NCBI RefSeq assembly: GCF_000327485.1
Contig: NC_019943.1
Location: 1,674,001-1,738,000, forward strand
DNA length: 64,000 nt
Source of the DNA: Methanoregula formicica SMSP
GTDB taxonomy: Archaea > Halobacteriota > Methanomicrobia > Methanomicrobiales > Methanospirillaceae
Direction of reading: 5' to 3'
The notes beneath the pieces were generated by a model. That model was not told the origin of the DNA. It did no database searches and saw nothing but the letters and a program-made list of their open reading frames with translations. The first letter of the stretch is position 1, and each line of letters starts with the position of its first letter. Made by a program: the position numbers and the translations under genes. Positions 8,018 to 16,659 of this stretch are shown here, in pieces.

Positions 8018-9325
8018 TCAGTCCTTCTTCCGGAGGAGGAGCAGAACTGCACCGATGATCGCTATGCCGGCAACGATGGGGGCCGGTGACGACTTTGGTG
8101 TCGGCGTCACTTTCGTGAGAGCTGCGGAGACTGTGCTGACTGCCCCGCTGTTCACCTGCGTTGAAACAGAGTACTCCTGGTACCCGTCCAGCTTCATGGA
8201 CACCGTGTGAGTCCCGGCCGTGACATCCGGCAGGGTGAGGGGGGAGATCCCGACAAAGACATTATCGAGGAAGACATTGGCACCGGCCGGGGTTGACGTT
8301 ACCGTGAGGCCGCCGGAACCGGTGGGCGCCACGGTCGGCTGGAGGAGCGCACTCACTTCCGTCACGGTATTTGGCAACACCGAGACCGTTGCAGAGTACT
8401 GCCGGTAGCCGGGGCGGTTTAAGACAACCGCATGGGTCCCGGTGGCAATGTTGTTCAGTTTCAGCGAGCCCGAGGACGGGGTCTCGCCCATGATGGTCCC
8501 GTCAAGCGTTACCGATGCCCCGCCGGGACTCGAAGAGACATAGACCCAGCCGGTTGTGGATGACGGCATCGGGTTCAGCGTTGCATCGATAGTGCGTGTG
8601 CCACCGGCAGGGACGTTGACCGTTGATTTCCAGTCATAATATCCGGCATGGTCGACCTCCAGGATATGGGTCCCGGAAGCGATGTTGCTGATCGTCAGGG
8701 GCGTGGTCCCCTTGTATGCAGCGTCAAGGTAAATGTTGGATCCGGTGGGTGAGGATATCACGTACAGCGAGCCGGTTGCCACGTGGGGAGTCAGCGGGCA
8801 GTGCACGGTTGTCTGCGTTCCGGACGAGACATATGCTGTTGTTGAATAGTCCTGGTAGCCGGTCTTCTCTGCCCGGATTGTATAACGCCCGGGCCAGACG
8901 TCGGCTATGGTCAGGGGCGAGAGACCGCGATAGTCGCCATTGAAATAGATCTCCGCACCGGAGGGCTGGGAACTCACGAAGATGGATCCGTACCGCACCG
9001 GGACCGGGGTCACGACCGGGTTTAAGGTTGTGTAGACCGTTGTTGTCTGGCCCTTCCCGGGCATAGTGAGCGATGCCGTTGCAGTGGTGTACCCGCTTTT
9101 TTCCACGGTTGCCATTGAGTAGGGTGCACCGGTTGTATAAACAACAGCCGTGTACGATCCGCCGCTGGTCTCTCCCATGTACTTACCGTCAAAGTACACG
9201 GAAGCGCCATCCACATTGCAACAGACCGTTATCCACCCTTCATCGCCACCGAGACCAGCTGCGCCGGGAATGCAGGTCAGCAGGGTGAGGAGAGCAATCC
9301 ATAACACCAGGTATGTCTTCTTCAT
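8018..9325 (-). CDS. Multi-PEGA surface protein
   Basis: A 435-residue protein: signal peptide (VLWIALLTLLTCIPGAAG), five tandem PEGA domains of about 70 residues each, a short Thr/Pro linker (TPTPKSSP) and a C-terminal hydrophobic helix ending LLLRKKD. Each repeat contains the PxGAxVxLDG-like strand and a GYxxYS turn. ATG 9325 is chosen because AGGAG lies about 8 bases upstream and the signal peptide follows directly; a longer form would add 13 unrelated residues. It converges with the single-PEGA gene at 6869, suggesting a small surface-protein locus. Confidence 0.88.
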   Translation of the reverse strand: MKKTYLVLWIALLTLLTCIPGAAGLGGDEGWITVCCNVDGASVYFDGKYMGETSGGSYTAVVYTTGAPYSMATVEKSGYTTATASLTMPGKGQTTTVYTTLNPVVTPVPVRYGSIFVSSQPSGAEIYFNGDYRGLSPLTIADVWPGRYTIRAEKTGYQDYSTTAYVSSGTQTTVHCPLTPHVATGSLYVISSPTGSNIYLDAAYKGTTPLTISNIASGTHILEVDHAGYYDWKSTVNVPAGGTRTIDATLNPMPSSTTGWVYVSSSPGGASVTLDGTIMGETPSSGSLKLNNIATGTHAVVLNRPGYRQYSATVSVLPNTVTEVSALLQPTVAPTGSGGLTVTSTPAGANVFLDNVFVGISPLTLPDVTAGTHTVSMKLDGYQEYSVSTQVNSGAVSTVSAALTKVTPTPKSSPAPIVAGIAIIGAVLLLLRKKD

Positions 9326-9388
9326 CGGGATTCTCCTGTGAGGGAAGATGGGCGCCGATAGCATAAAAATGATCCACGCCGGAATGCA

Positions 9389-10027
9389 TCATCCGGGCTT
9401 TGAGAACAGGGCAACGATCTCGGACCGGAGATACTCCCTTCCCCGGACACGGAGCATCCATTCGCAACGCTCAATAGACCGGATAGAATATCCTGGAAAG
9501 ACCAGGGAAACTTCCGGTTCCGTGAAATACCGTGTCATGATGCCGTTTCCCCGCACATACATTGCAGGGCCGGTCTCCTTACCGGTGCCGCAGCGAAAGT
9601 CCTGCTGCGAGAAGACCACTGCATAGATGCTTCCGCCCGGGCGAAGTACGCGGTCAATTTCGCGGGAAACGATACGCAATGTATCGCTATAACAATGCCC
9701 CAGCAGGTGGATAGCAGTCACGGCATCGAACGTCGTGTCGCGGAACGGGAGCAGCAGGGCATCTCCGACAACAAAAACCGCTGATCCCCTCCTCCCTGCC
9801 GCGTCTCTGGCAAGAGACACCGCCGCGGGAGAGAAATCTGTCGCAGTCACGTGCCACCCGGAATCCAGCATGGATACCACGGATTTGCCATCGCCGCAAC
9901 CGAGATCAAGGACCCGCGTTCCGGAAGGGAAGGGTGGCAGCTCTCTCGCCGAACCACCGTACAGCCGCCCCTTCGTCCGGTAATCTGCCTCCCAGGATGC
10001 CTGCAGCGAATCCTTGTTCACCGGCAT
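9389..10027 (-). CDS. Class I SAM-dependent methyltransferase
   Basis: A 212-residue Rossmann methyltransferase. Motif I is VLDLGCGDGKSV (about 40-51), followed by an acidic strand (TATDFS) and FVVGDALLLPF near 86-96. The family resemblance is to methyltransf_11/25 proteins; the substrate cannot be named. AAGGGG precedes ATG 10027 by about 9 bases. It lies 75 bases downstream of the corrinoid reactivase gene on the same strand and could be the last gene of the cdh transcript, but the gap and unrelated fold make a separate unit equally likely. Confidence 0.82.
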   Translation of the reverse strand: MPVNKDSLQASWEADYRTKGRLYGGSARELPPFPSGTRVLDLGCGDGKSVVSMLDSGWHVTATDFSPAAVSLARDAAGRRGSAVFVVGDALLLPFRDTTFDAVTAIHLLGHCYSDTLRIVSREIDRVLRPGGSIYAVVFSQQDFRCGTGKETGPAMYVRGNGIMTRYFTEPEVSLVFPGYSIRSIERCEWMLRVRGREYLRSEIVALFSKPG

Positions 10028-10102
10028 CGTTGTGTCCCCTTCAGTATCATGGCAATGACCGCTTCCTGCTAGCCGCCAGCCATAACGGAGCGTTCCGTGC
10101 AG

Positions 10103-11935
10103 TCAGCGGCGGGGGAAATACTCGGGTTTGCCCGGGATATAGACGGCAGCCGCATACTCCTCAATGAAATCGGCATCCACCAGCAGATCGATGTAGACCA
10201 TCCTCCGGGCAATATCCACTGCCTCTTCTCTCTTCTTTTGCGAGAGGAGCGCTGCACATGCTCCCGAAAGGGAGCCGTTGCCGATACCGTGGATGGTAGC
10301 ATGGATAAAATCCGGGATTATGCCGAATTCCACAACCTTCTTTGTATCCGCATATGCTCCGAATGCACCGGCAAGGAAGACCTGGCGGACATCGGAGGTC
10401 CCGACACGGTACGTATTCATCAGCACTCCGATTGCCCCGCATGCGGCTGCTTTGGAATCGATGAGGTAGGCCATGTCGTTTTTCGTAATCAGGATATCCT
10501 GCCCGGTGGCAGTTTTCTCTCCCGGTACCAGGACATACTCCGGACCCTCAGGCCCATCCCGTACACCGGGTTTGCCGGCAATGATCCGCCCGGTAAAATC
10601 GAGGATGCCCGCTGCCACCATGGCCGCAGCCGCATCGATGATCCCGGATCCGCAGATCCCCCGGGGCTTTGCACCGCCAATGGTCGTGAACGCGACAGCA
10701 CCCGTGGAAGGGTCGATGGTCACGTGGTCAATTGCCCCGCTCATGGCCCGCATCCCCGACGAGATACCGGCACCTTCGAATGCCGGGCCGGATGCGCACG
10801 AGACCGAGGCCATCCAGTCCGCATTGCCCAGGATCACCTCGCCATTGGTCCCGAGATCGACAATCAGGGAAAGTTCGCCGGAACGGTGCATGCCGGATGT
10901 GATGGCATCCCCCACGGCATCGCCCCCGACAAACCGGCTCACGTCGGGAAGGCAGAAAACCCGTGCATCGGGATTGATGGAGATGCCCAGCGTCCCGGCC
11001 AGGACAATGGCGGGCTCACGCGGGATCTCGGCATTTGCCAGCTCGAGCGGGGAGGGATCCCGCCCAAGAAGCAGCCAGGCCATGACCGTGTTGCCGGCAA
11101 TGCAGGTATCACAGATGTCTCCTGTATCGATGCCGGACGCTTTCGTGAGTTGCCGGATCACCGCATTAATGCTCCCGGTTGCAGCTGACTGGAGCTTTAC
11201 CCGCCCGGCCTCGGTTTTTGCCATGGCGATCCGGGTCAGGAGCTCCTCTCCGTGCGTGATCTGCTGGTTGAGGACAGATGCCCCGGCGCAAACCCTGCCG
11301 GTGTTCAGGTCAACGAGAAGGCCGACAACGGTCGTTGTGCCAAGATCGATTGCAAGCCCGTAATTCCGCGAAGTGGTATCGCCATCCTCAATGCGGATGA
11401 CCTCCGGGAATCCTCCGGACCGCGTGATGGTCACAGTACAGGTGTCATGGGCGGTTGTAATCCGCTGGAGCTGGTCCCGGGTCATGTGGGGACGGGGGCC
11501 CCGGTATCCTTCGAGCTGGATCGAACGGTGGGCAAGGTTATGGCTGTCCGTGCGGGTGATGGTGATCCGGTGTTTTGTCACCGCCGGATCGATCTCGCTG
11601 ATAGATTCATGGTGGTTTTGTAAGATCTTCGGGGAATCCGTGCGGCTCTCGATGGGGATGATGAATTCGCAGTCGCCAGAGACATGTGTCTGGCAGGCCC
11701 GGCAGTAGTGCTTCTGCACTTCCTGTTCGGTAAGCCCGCGGACTGCTGCCGGGGCATCCGCATCGCAGTCTCCCCGAACATGGATCACCCTGCATTTGTT
11801 GCACTCGCCCTTCCCCCCGCAGATGCTCTCAACGAGGATGCCGGCCGACCGGATTGCAGCAAGGACGGTTGAACCCGCCGCTACCGTTACCGTTTTCCCC
11901 ATTGGAGAGAAGAAGACCTGGCAAGTACCGGTCAT
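10103..11935 (-). CDS. RACo-type reductive activator of corrinoid protein (2Fe-2S + ASKHA ATPase)
   Basis: A 610-residue protein. The N-terminal plant-type ferredoxin domain has the cluster SICGGKGECNKC (CX5CX2C, about 38-49) with a further Cys in YCRAC. A linker domain follows, then an ASKHA ATPase region (AIDLGTTTVVGLL near 203-215; LIVDLGTNGEV near 360). This is the layout of RACo/AcsV and related proteins, which use ATP to drive reductive reactivation of Co(II) corrinoids. Its place about 93 bases after cdhE, on the same strand, suggests it reactivates the CdhD/CdhE corrinoid iron-sulfur protein. ATG 11935 is preferred: GGTG sits about 6 bases upstream. Confidence 0.85.
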   Translation of the reverse strand: MTGTCQVFFSPMGKTVTVAAGSTVLAAIRSAGILVESICGGKGECNKCRVIHVRGDCDADAPAAVRGLTEQEVQKHYCRACQTHVSGDCEFIIPIESRTDSPKILQNHHESISEIDPAVTKHRITITRTDSHNLAHRSIQLEGYRGPRPHMTRDQLQRITTAHDTCTVTITRSGGFPEVIRIEDGDTTSRNYGLAIDLGTTTVVGLLVDLNTGRVCAGASVLNQQITHGEELLTRIAMAKTEAGRVKLQSAATGSINAVIRQLTKASGIDTGDICDTCIAGNTVMAWLLLGRDPSPLELANAEIPREPAIVLAGTLGISINPDARVFCLPDVSRFVGGDAVGDAITSGMHRSGELSLIVDLGTNGEVILGNADWMASVSCASGPAFEGAGISSGMRAMSGAIDHVTIDPSTGAVAFTTIGGAKPRGICGSGIIDAAAAMVAAGILDFTGRIIAGKPGVRDGPEGPEYVLVPGEKTATGQDILITKNDMAYLIDSKAAACGAIGVLMNTYRVGTSDVRQVFLAGAFGAYADTKKVVEFGIIPDFIHATIHGIGNGSLSGACAALLSQKKREEAVDIARRMVYIDLLVDADFIEEYAAAVYIPGKPEYFPRR

Positions 11936-12028
11936 CTCAGACACCGCGGGAAGGTGGCGACTGGTAGCGTCGGGGGTAATAGATCACGATCATTATTGCA
12001 GGATTTCGGGTGGCCGGGAACATGGCGA

Positions 12029-13465
12029 TCAGCTTTCCACATGCCAGCGGTCGCGGAGGAACTGCGAGATCCCCGAGGAGTCCTTGGGCCCGACCAGGAT
12101 CTTCCAGCCGGTCGCCTCTTCGGTCTCCCCGCTCAGCCGTGCGGCAAGTCCCGGAATGATGAGGGTAGTGTGGCTGACAAGGCTGGCAGCATTGTTCTCC
12201 CGGAGTGCCTGCGCAATGCCCTCAGCCGTGAAATTCCGGCCGGCAACCGCGCTCTCGACACTGAGCCCCCCGGTATCTGCGACAATGAGATAGCAGTCAA
12301 GGTTCGCCGACTTGATGTCGGACTCAACCGTGAAATACGTGAGGGCATAGTTGGTGGTTATGAGAACCGGCGAACTCGAATCCGGCCGGCCGAATGTCCT
12401 GACACCGGCCTCGACCGAGACCGGTTTCCGCGGATCGGTGTAGAGGTTGAACCGCCAGATGAGTTGCGGGAGGAGCACCCAGCCGTCAAGGCTGTGCATA
12501 ATGAGAAGGTCGGAATAGCGCGAGATGAGCATGGATGCGGTGATAGCCTCCCGCCACTTGAGGACATCCTCGGAGAGCTCGCTGCCGGCCCAGACCGTGA
12601 GCGGGACACCGAGGAGCGGGAAGCCGAAGAGATCGTCAAACTGCTTTGTGGCTGCGGTGCGGACGGCCGTGAAATTGGCAATGGTATCGCCCAGCCCTTC
12701 GTCCGGGAACGTGCCGGGATCGAGAACAAGGTCGCGGACACCGCAGGCAAGCAGGGTTGCAGCAAGGGAACGGAGCAGTACAAGGTTGTCCGGGGCAAAG
12801 ACCGCGAGCGGGGCACTGTGGGCACGGGCAAGATCCGCCATCTCCTTCCAGTTGCTCTCCGTGGCAGCATAGATGAGGGGGCGCCGGCCTTTTGCAGCAT
12901 CGAGACCGGCAGACATGACCCGTGCGTCCAGTGCACAGAGGATGAGCGGGAAGCGGCTGGCCGAGGAAACCGCCTTTACAGTACTTCGGAACTTCTCCGG
13001 GTCGTTCGAGACCGAGCGGACGGCAATCGCATTGAGCGTCAGCTTCCTGCCAATGTAATTGTACGAAAAGTCCCCGATCCGGCGGACACGCTCGATGAGT
13101 TCCTCTTCTGGCATCAGGTCATTCACATCAATGGCTATCGGCGTCGGGTTATGGTACGTGAAGTCATGGCGCTGCAGCACGTATTTTCCGCCGACATCCA
13201 TGGCATAATCGCCGGTCCCGATGGTGACCGTCCGGACGGGCGGGGCAAGGAGAATCTCCAGTTTCTCCCGCGGACCCGGGTATTCGTCCGTATGGATCGG
13301 GGGGCAGTCAGTAAGGAGGAGTTCCCCGTTGACGAGCCGCGTGGCATAGGCCATGCAGTTTGCCTCGCCGCATTCCCCGCAGTTGGTCCGGGGGAGCAGC
13401 TTGTACACATCTATCGGGCTGATCTCGCGGATGCTCTTTTTCTTCTTTGGTGGTGCTGCGGTCAT
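12029..13465 (-). CDS. cdhE: Acetyl-CoA decarbonylase/synthase subunit gamma
   Basis: The 478-residue large subunit of the corrinoid iron-sulfur protein. The N terminus carries the 4Fe-4S motif TNCGECGEANC (Cys at about 29, 32, 37) plus a later DCPP cysteine. The central part is the TIM barrel and the C terminus binds the corrinoid. It passes the methyl group from tetrahydrosarcinapterin/methanopterin to the A cluster of CdhC. Its ATG overlaps the stop of cdhD in an ATGA (13462-13465), so translation is probably coupled. Length agrees with the family. Confidence 0.96.
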   Translation of the reverse strand: MTAAPPKKKKSIREISPIDVYKLLPRTNCGECGEANCMAYATRLVNGELLLTDCPPIHTDEYPGPREKLEILLAPPVRTVTIGTGDYAMDVGGKYVLQRHDFTYHNPTPIAIDVNDLMPEEELIERVRRIGDFSYNYIGRKLTLNAIAVRSVSNDPEKFRSTVKAVSSASRFPLILCALDARVMSAGLDAAKGRRPLIYAATESNWKEMADLARAHSAPLAVFAPDNLVLLRSLAATLLACGVRDLVLDPGTFPDEGLGDTIANFTAVRTAATKQFDDLFGFPLLGVPLTVWAGSELSEDVLKWREAITASMLISRYSDLLIMHSLDGWVLLPQLIWRFNLYTDPRKPVSVEAGVRTFGRPDSSSPVLITTNYALTYFTVESDIKSANLDCYLIVADTGGLSVESAVAGRNFTAEGIAQALRENNAASLVSHTTLIIPGLAARLSGETEEATGWKILVGPKDSSGISQFLRDRWHVES

Positions 13466-14718
13466 ATGCGCACCCCCACCCAGTTTGCGATCTGTCCGGC
13501 CTGGGCAGTCCCGACAGTCGGAAGCCGAGGGATGACCTCCCGCATGGTGAGGACTGCTGCGGGATGCATCATCAGGAAGAGGTCCACGCCGGAGAGGAGC
13601 AGCGTGAGCGCATTGACGGTCTCCCAGACCGGGCCGCGAAGCTGACGCGAACCGTATTCAGGGGCCATCTTCATCCATGCTTCCCGGGCAGCCCAGGCAT
13701 TGGTGGCGGCGGAGATGGTCGGGTGGGCGAGTTCAGCGTCCCCCATGAGGGCAGCATACCGGGCCCGCTCATGAATGGTGAAGGAATATTCAAGGCCGTA
13801 CCCGAGAGCGACCGTGGTCAGGTCCATGACGATCTGCTCCGGCGGGATATACTCGTACAGGCGGCGGTTGAGCTCCTTCGCATTATTCAGGTCAAGGCCG
13901 GTGAATGCAAGGAGGGCGTGCCCGTGGTCGCGTGCCGCGGTTGCAACCCGTTCAAGGGTCCCGGCCTCGGCCATGTCAAGGGTCACCGAGTTGATCAGGA
14001 GCCGTTCGCCTTCCGCCATTTCAGCGACTGCAGAGAAGACTTCAGCGTCCTTTCTCGGGTCGCCGCACCCGCCGATGATAAGCGGGACATCGACAGCCTG
14101 GAGGACCTCTTCGACTGTTTTTACCGCTGCCGAGGCCGGTGCATTGCGGAAGAGCGGGTCGGTGCTGGTCAGGTGGACCGTCACCACGTCAGCGCCGAAC
14201 TTCTTCACGTTCATCTTCGCCCATTCGGCAGGGTCCTCGATGACATCAGCAACATTCTCCCGGAGGACCCGGGGGAGGGTCACCGGCATGTCAAAGACAT
14301 CGAGCGAGATGACCGGGGAATGGAGCGGGGGCCGGGCCGGGTCCGAGTAGGCCGGGGCTGTTGCACCGCCAATGGTAATGGACCGGCAGCGGCTCCCTCC
14401 TTCCGCCTTTGTTGCACCCAGACGCACTTCGCGGATCCTGCCGGGGAAATCGGAACTTGTCCGGACATAGGACTCGCGGATCAGGTCTGCGGGTTTTACC
14501 GGAGGTTGTGCCGGTGCAGCAGGCACACCGGGGATTGCTGGTGCCGGATTGCCTCCCGACAGGGGGATGAAGAGATCGAGGTCGCCAATCTCCATCGAGA
14601 AATGTTCGAGCTCGACCTGGCTGACACCTTTCAGGAGCTCGCGGAGCTGCGGGGCAAGGGCAAAGAGCTGCGCTGCATCGATGGGCGGGGTGTTGTTCTC
14701 ACGGTTTCTGCGTGCCAT
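13462..14718 (-). CDS. cdhD: Acetyl-CoA decarbonylase/synthase subunit delta
   Basis: The 418-residue small subunit of the corrinoid iron-sulfur protein, a TIM-barrel partner of CdhE that helps take up the pterin-bound methyl group. Recognisable features are the FPGRIREVRLGATKAEGG segment (about 130-147) and the DVVTVHLTSTDP and PLIIGGCGDPRKD strands. ATG 14718 is chosen because GGAGGTGA lies directly upstream at ideal spacing. It overlaps the end of cdhC by 20 bases. In Methanosarcina operons a cooC-like gene sits before cdhD; here it does not. Confidence 0.95.
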   Translation of the reverse strand: MARRNRENNTPPIDAAQLFALAPQLRELLKGVSQVELEHFSMEIGDLDLFIPLSGGNPAPAIPGVPAAPAQPPVKPADLIRESYVRTSSDFPGRIREVRLGATKAEGGSRCRSITIGGATAPAYSDPARPPLHSPVISLDVFDMPVTLPRVLRENVADVIEDPAEWAKMNVKKFGADVVTVHLTSTDPLFRNAPASAAVKTVEEVLQAVDVPLIIGGCGDPRKDAEVFSAVAEMAEGERLLINSVTLDMAEAGTLERVATAARDHGHALLAFTGLDLNNAKELNRRLYEYIPPEQIVMDLTTVALGYGLEYSFTIHERARYAALMGDAELAHPTISAATNAWAAREAWMKMAPEYGSRQLRGPVWETVNALTLLLSGVDLFLMMHPAAVLTMREVIPRLPTVGTAQAGQIANWVGVRI

Positions 14719-16102
14719 GGCGCTCACCTCCCGGACGGATCGGCTGGATGATCACTTTCTCAGCAGTGATCCTGGCATTCTTGAGGATGATCCGGAACCC
14801 GCCGGCATTGAGCGGGATGTCGCGTCCCGAGAACAGACTGACTTCCTGTCGCCCGGGTGTCGTATCACCAGCATCAGCGGGAGTATCTTCTTCCCACCGC
14901 TTCGTAACCGGGTGATTATGGGACAGGAGGAACGATCTCAGCTCCTCAAGTGTCTTTGCGTCCTGCTCGGTGGCAATAGCCCCGTACACGGATTCCGGTA
15001 TAAACGACTTTAGCCGTTCCTTTGTCTCCTGCGGCATCCAGACAACGCGATCATACCCACCATCCGCCGCCATGAACTTCTGTGAACGCATGTACTCCAG
15101 GGATATGCCGTGGAAACCGTCGACCTGCCGTCCCCCGGCCGTTGAATCTGCCATCGTGGAGAAGGGGAGACCGTTCACGGTCACGTCCCGGAACCCGCGG
15201 AGGACGATGCCAAAGCCGTCCACTTCCGGGATGTAGAACGCAATGCCTTCGAAACACCCGCAGGACGTGTGGGGATAGCCGAACGCAGAGTAGAGGTGGA
15301 CCCGGCTTACTTCTCCCATGGAGCGCTGTTTTGCGCTCTCGTTCACGCCGGAATACTCTCCCTTCTCAGGATCAATGCACGAACCTTTTTCAATCGCATA
15401 GATCGGCCCCTTGGGATCAACTCCTGCTGCAGCACGCCCGTCGAACCAGCTGATGGCGCCACAGTTGGCATAGCGCTGGGGGGTGATGACGCAGACATGC
15501 GTGGGGGCAAACGACTGGCAGAGTGCGCAGCCATAGAAGACATCGACATCGTCATCGGAAAGCCCCCGGGCGCGGGCATCACGGGCCTCGTAGGTCTTCA
15601 TGGCCTCTTCATAGAGGGGTGTGACGAGTGCAGGGTCCGTGATGAACGTGACCTGGATCTTCTCGATGAGGGGCAGTTCCTTCCGGAAGAGATCGACCAT
15701 CACCTCCCCGATAAAACGGAGGGAGGCAAGGCCCTTCTTAAATGCCTTCTTCGATAGCCGTATCCAGATATCGTAGCGCTGGTTGAGGTGCATGAAGCCC
15801 TCGATATAGTTGCAATATTCATGGATCCGACGCTCGACAACACCTTCAAGGTCCGGCTCGAGTCTTGCACCGGCAATCTCGACAATGATGCCCAGCGGGT
15901 AATGCTTCCCCTCGGCCATATCCGAAAGGTCCGGGCCGTTGATGAGGATCTTCCCGTCTTCTACGGCATCTGCCGGGCGGACCCTGACGATCTCGAACTT
16001 TACGGGCTCCTGCGGGCCGCCCAGTTCCACCTGCATGTCGTTCTTCCGGACACGCTCCCCTTCATGGACAAGACCAACTTCCACCGGGATATTCTCAAAC
16101 AT
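14699..16102 (-). CDS. cdhC: Acetyl-CoA decarbonylase/synthase subunit beta
   Basis: The 467-residue acetyl-CoA synthase subunit with the Ni-Ni-Fe4S4 A cluster. Its ligands are visible in YGCALCQSFAPTHVC (about 189-203), in YANCG shortly after, and in SCGCFEG near 277-283. It joins methyl, CO and CoA to make acetyl-CoA, the anabolic carbon-fixation step in hydrogenotrophic methanogens. The acidic C-terminal region is like that of other archaeal proteins, and the bacterial N-terminal extension is absent. It follows cdhB by 15 bases and overlaps cdhD. Confidence 0.97.
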   Translation of the reverse strand: MFENIPVEVGLVHEGERVRKNDMQVELGGPQEPVKFEIVRVRPADAVEDGKILINGPDLSDMAEGKHYPLGIIVEIAGARLEPDLEGVVERRIHEYCNYIEGFMHLNQRYDIWIRLSKKAFKKGLASLRFIGEVMVDLFRKELPLIEKIQVTFITDPALVTPLYEEAMKTYEARDARARGLSDDDVDVFYGCALCQSFAPTHVCVITPQRYANCGAISWFDGRAAAGVDPKGPIYAIEKGSCIDPEKGEYSGVNESAKQRSMGEVSRVHLYSAFGYPHTSCGCFEGIAFYIPEVDGFGIVLRGFRDVTVNGLPFSTMADSTAGGRQVDGFHGISLEYMRSQKFMAADGGYDRVVWMPQETKERLKSFIPESVYGAIATEQDAKTLEELRSFLLSHNHPVTKRWEEDTPADAGDTTPGRQEVSLFSGRDIPLNAGGFRIILKNARITAEKVIIQPIRPGGERHGTQKP

Positions 16103-16117
16103 GGTATGCTCCGCGCC

Positions 16118-16657
16118 CTAGTCCTCAAGGTTCTCGACAATACCCTTCAGGTTCGCTGCCCAGTCTTTTATAGTACTGTTCGGGAACGACCAGCTTGCGT
16201 TGGGCTGGTACACGCAGTCGAAGGTCATGGTCTTGACATTCGGCGCAAAATGCTTGAGACCGGAGAGGATCGTCCACTCCATGGAGTACGGGAGGCCGAC
16301 AAAAATGGCAAGATCGTACGGCTCCTTCCCGTCAAGGCCCTTCCACTCCGGGTCGGTGAGCCGGCTGCTGATTTCGACTGCGGACATGACAGCAGCAGGC
16401 TCGAACTCGCGGGAGAGGAATTCGCGGTTGGTGCTTGCCGACACAACAACCGGAATGACCGCCTTCCGTGCAAGGGCGATCAGGCACTCGATCATCGGTT
16501 TGCCGTTGACTTCGTATTCAACGATACCATGGCCCACGATCATGATCGGGCGCTTGGCGCGGCTGATCAGGGCATCGGCGATATCCGGCTTGAGGATGAG
16601 CGAAGCTTTCTTCGGGCCGGCGATTTCCGCGGTCTGCCAGGCATCCGTCATCGGCAT
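16118..16657 (-). CDS. cdhB: Acetyl-CoA decarbonylase/synthase subunit epsilon
   Basis: The 179-residue small subunit, archaea-specific partner of CdhA in the CODH component. It has a DHS-like Rossmann fold with PIMIVGHGIVEYEVNGKP (about 37-54). It may bind FAD or help electron transfer between the CODH and its redox partner. It begins almost at the end of cdhA (stop at 16660-16662). AGGTGG lies about 8 bases before ATG 16657, which is preferred over the second ATG at 16651. Confidence 0.94.
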   Translation of the reverse strand: MPMTDAWQTAEIAGPKKASLILKPDIADALISRAKRPIMIVGHGIVEYEVNGKPMIECLIALARKAVIPVVVSASTNREFLSREFEPAAVMSAVEISSRLTDPEWKGLDGKEPYDLAIFVGLPYSMEWTILSGLKHFAPNVKTMTFDCVYQPNASWSFPNSTIKDWAANLKGIVENLED

Positions 16658-16659
16658 GG

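Noticed and set aside
10097-11188. Plus-strand open frame (363 codons) opposite the corrinoid reactivase
   Set aside because: Antisense shadow; the minus-strand protein has clear ferredoxin and ASKHA motifs.
11954-13645. Long plus-strand open frame (563 codons) opposite cdhE
   Set aside because: It lies antisense to a clear cdhE gene in GC-rich sequence; its composition is unlike a protein family and it has no ribosome site.
13447-14751. Long plus-strand open frame (434 codons) opposite cdhD
   Set aside because: Antisense shadow of cdhD; rich in His, Arg and Gly as expected from reversed GC-rich codons.
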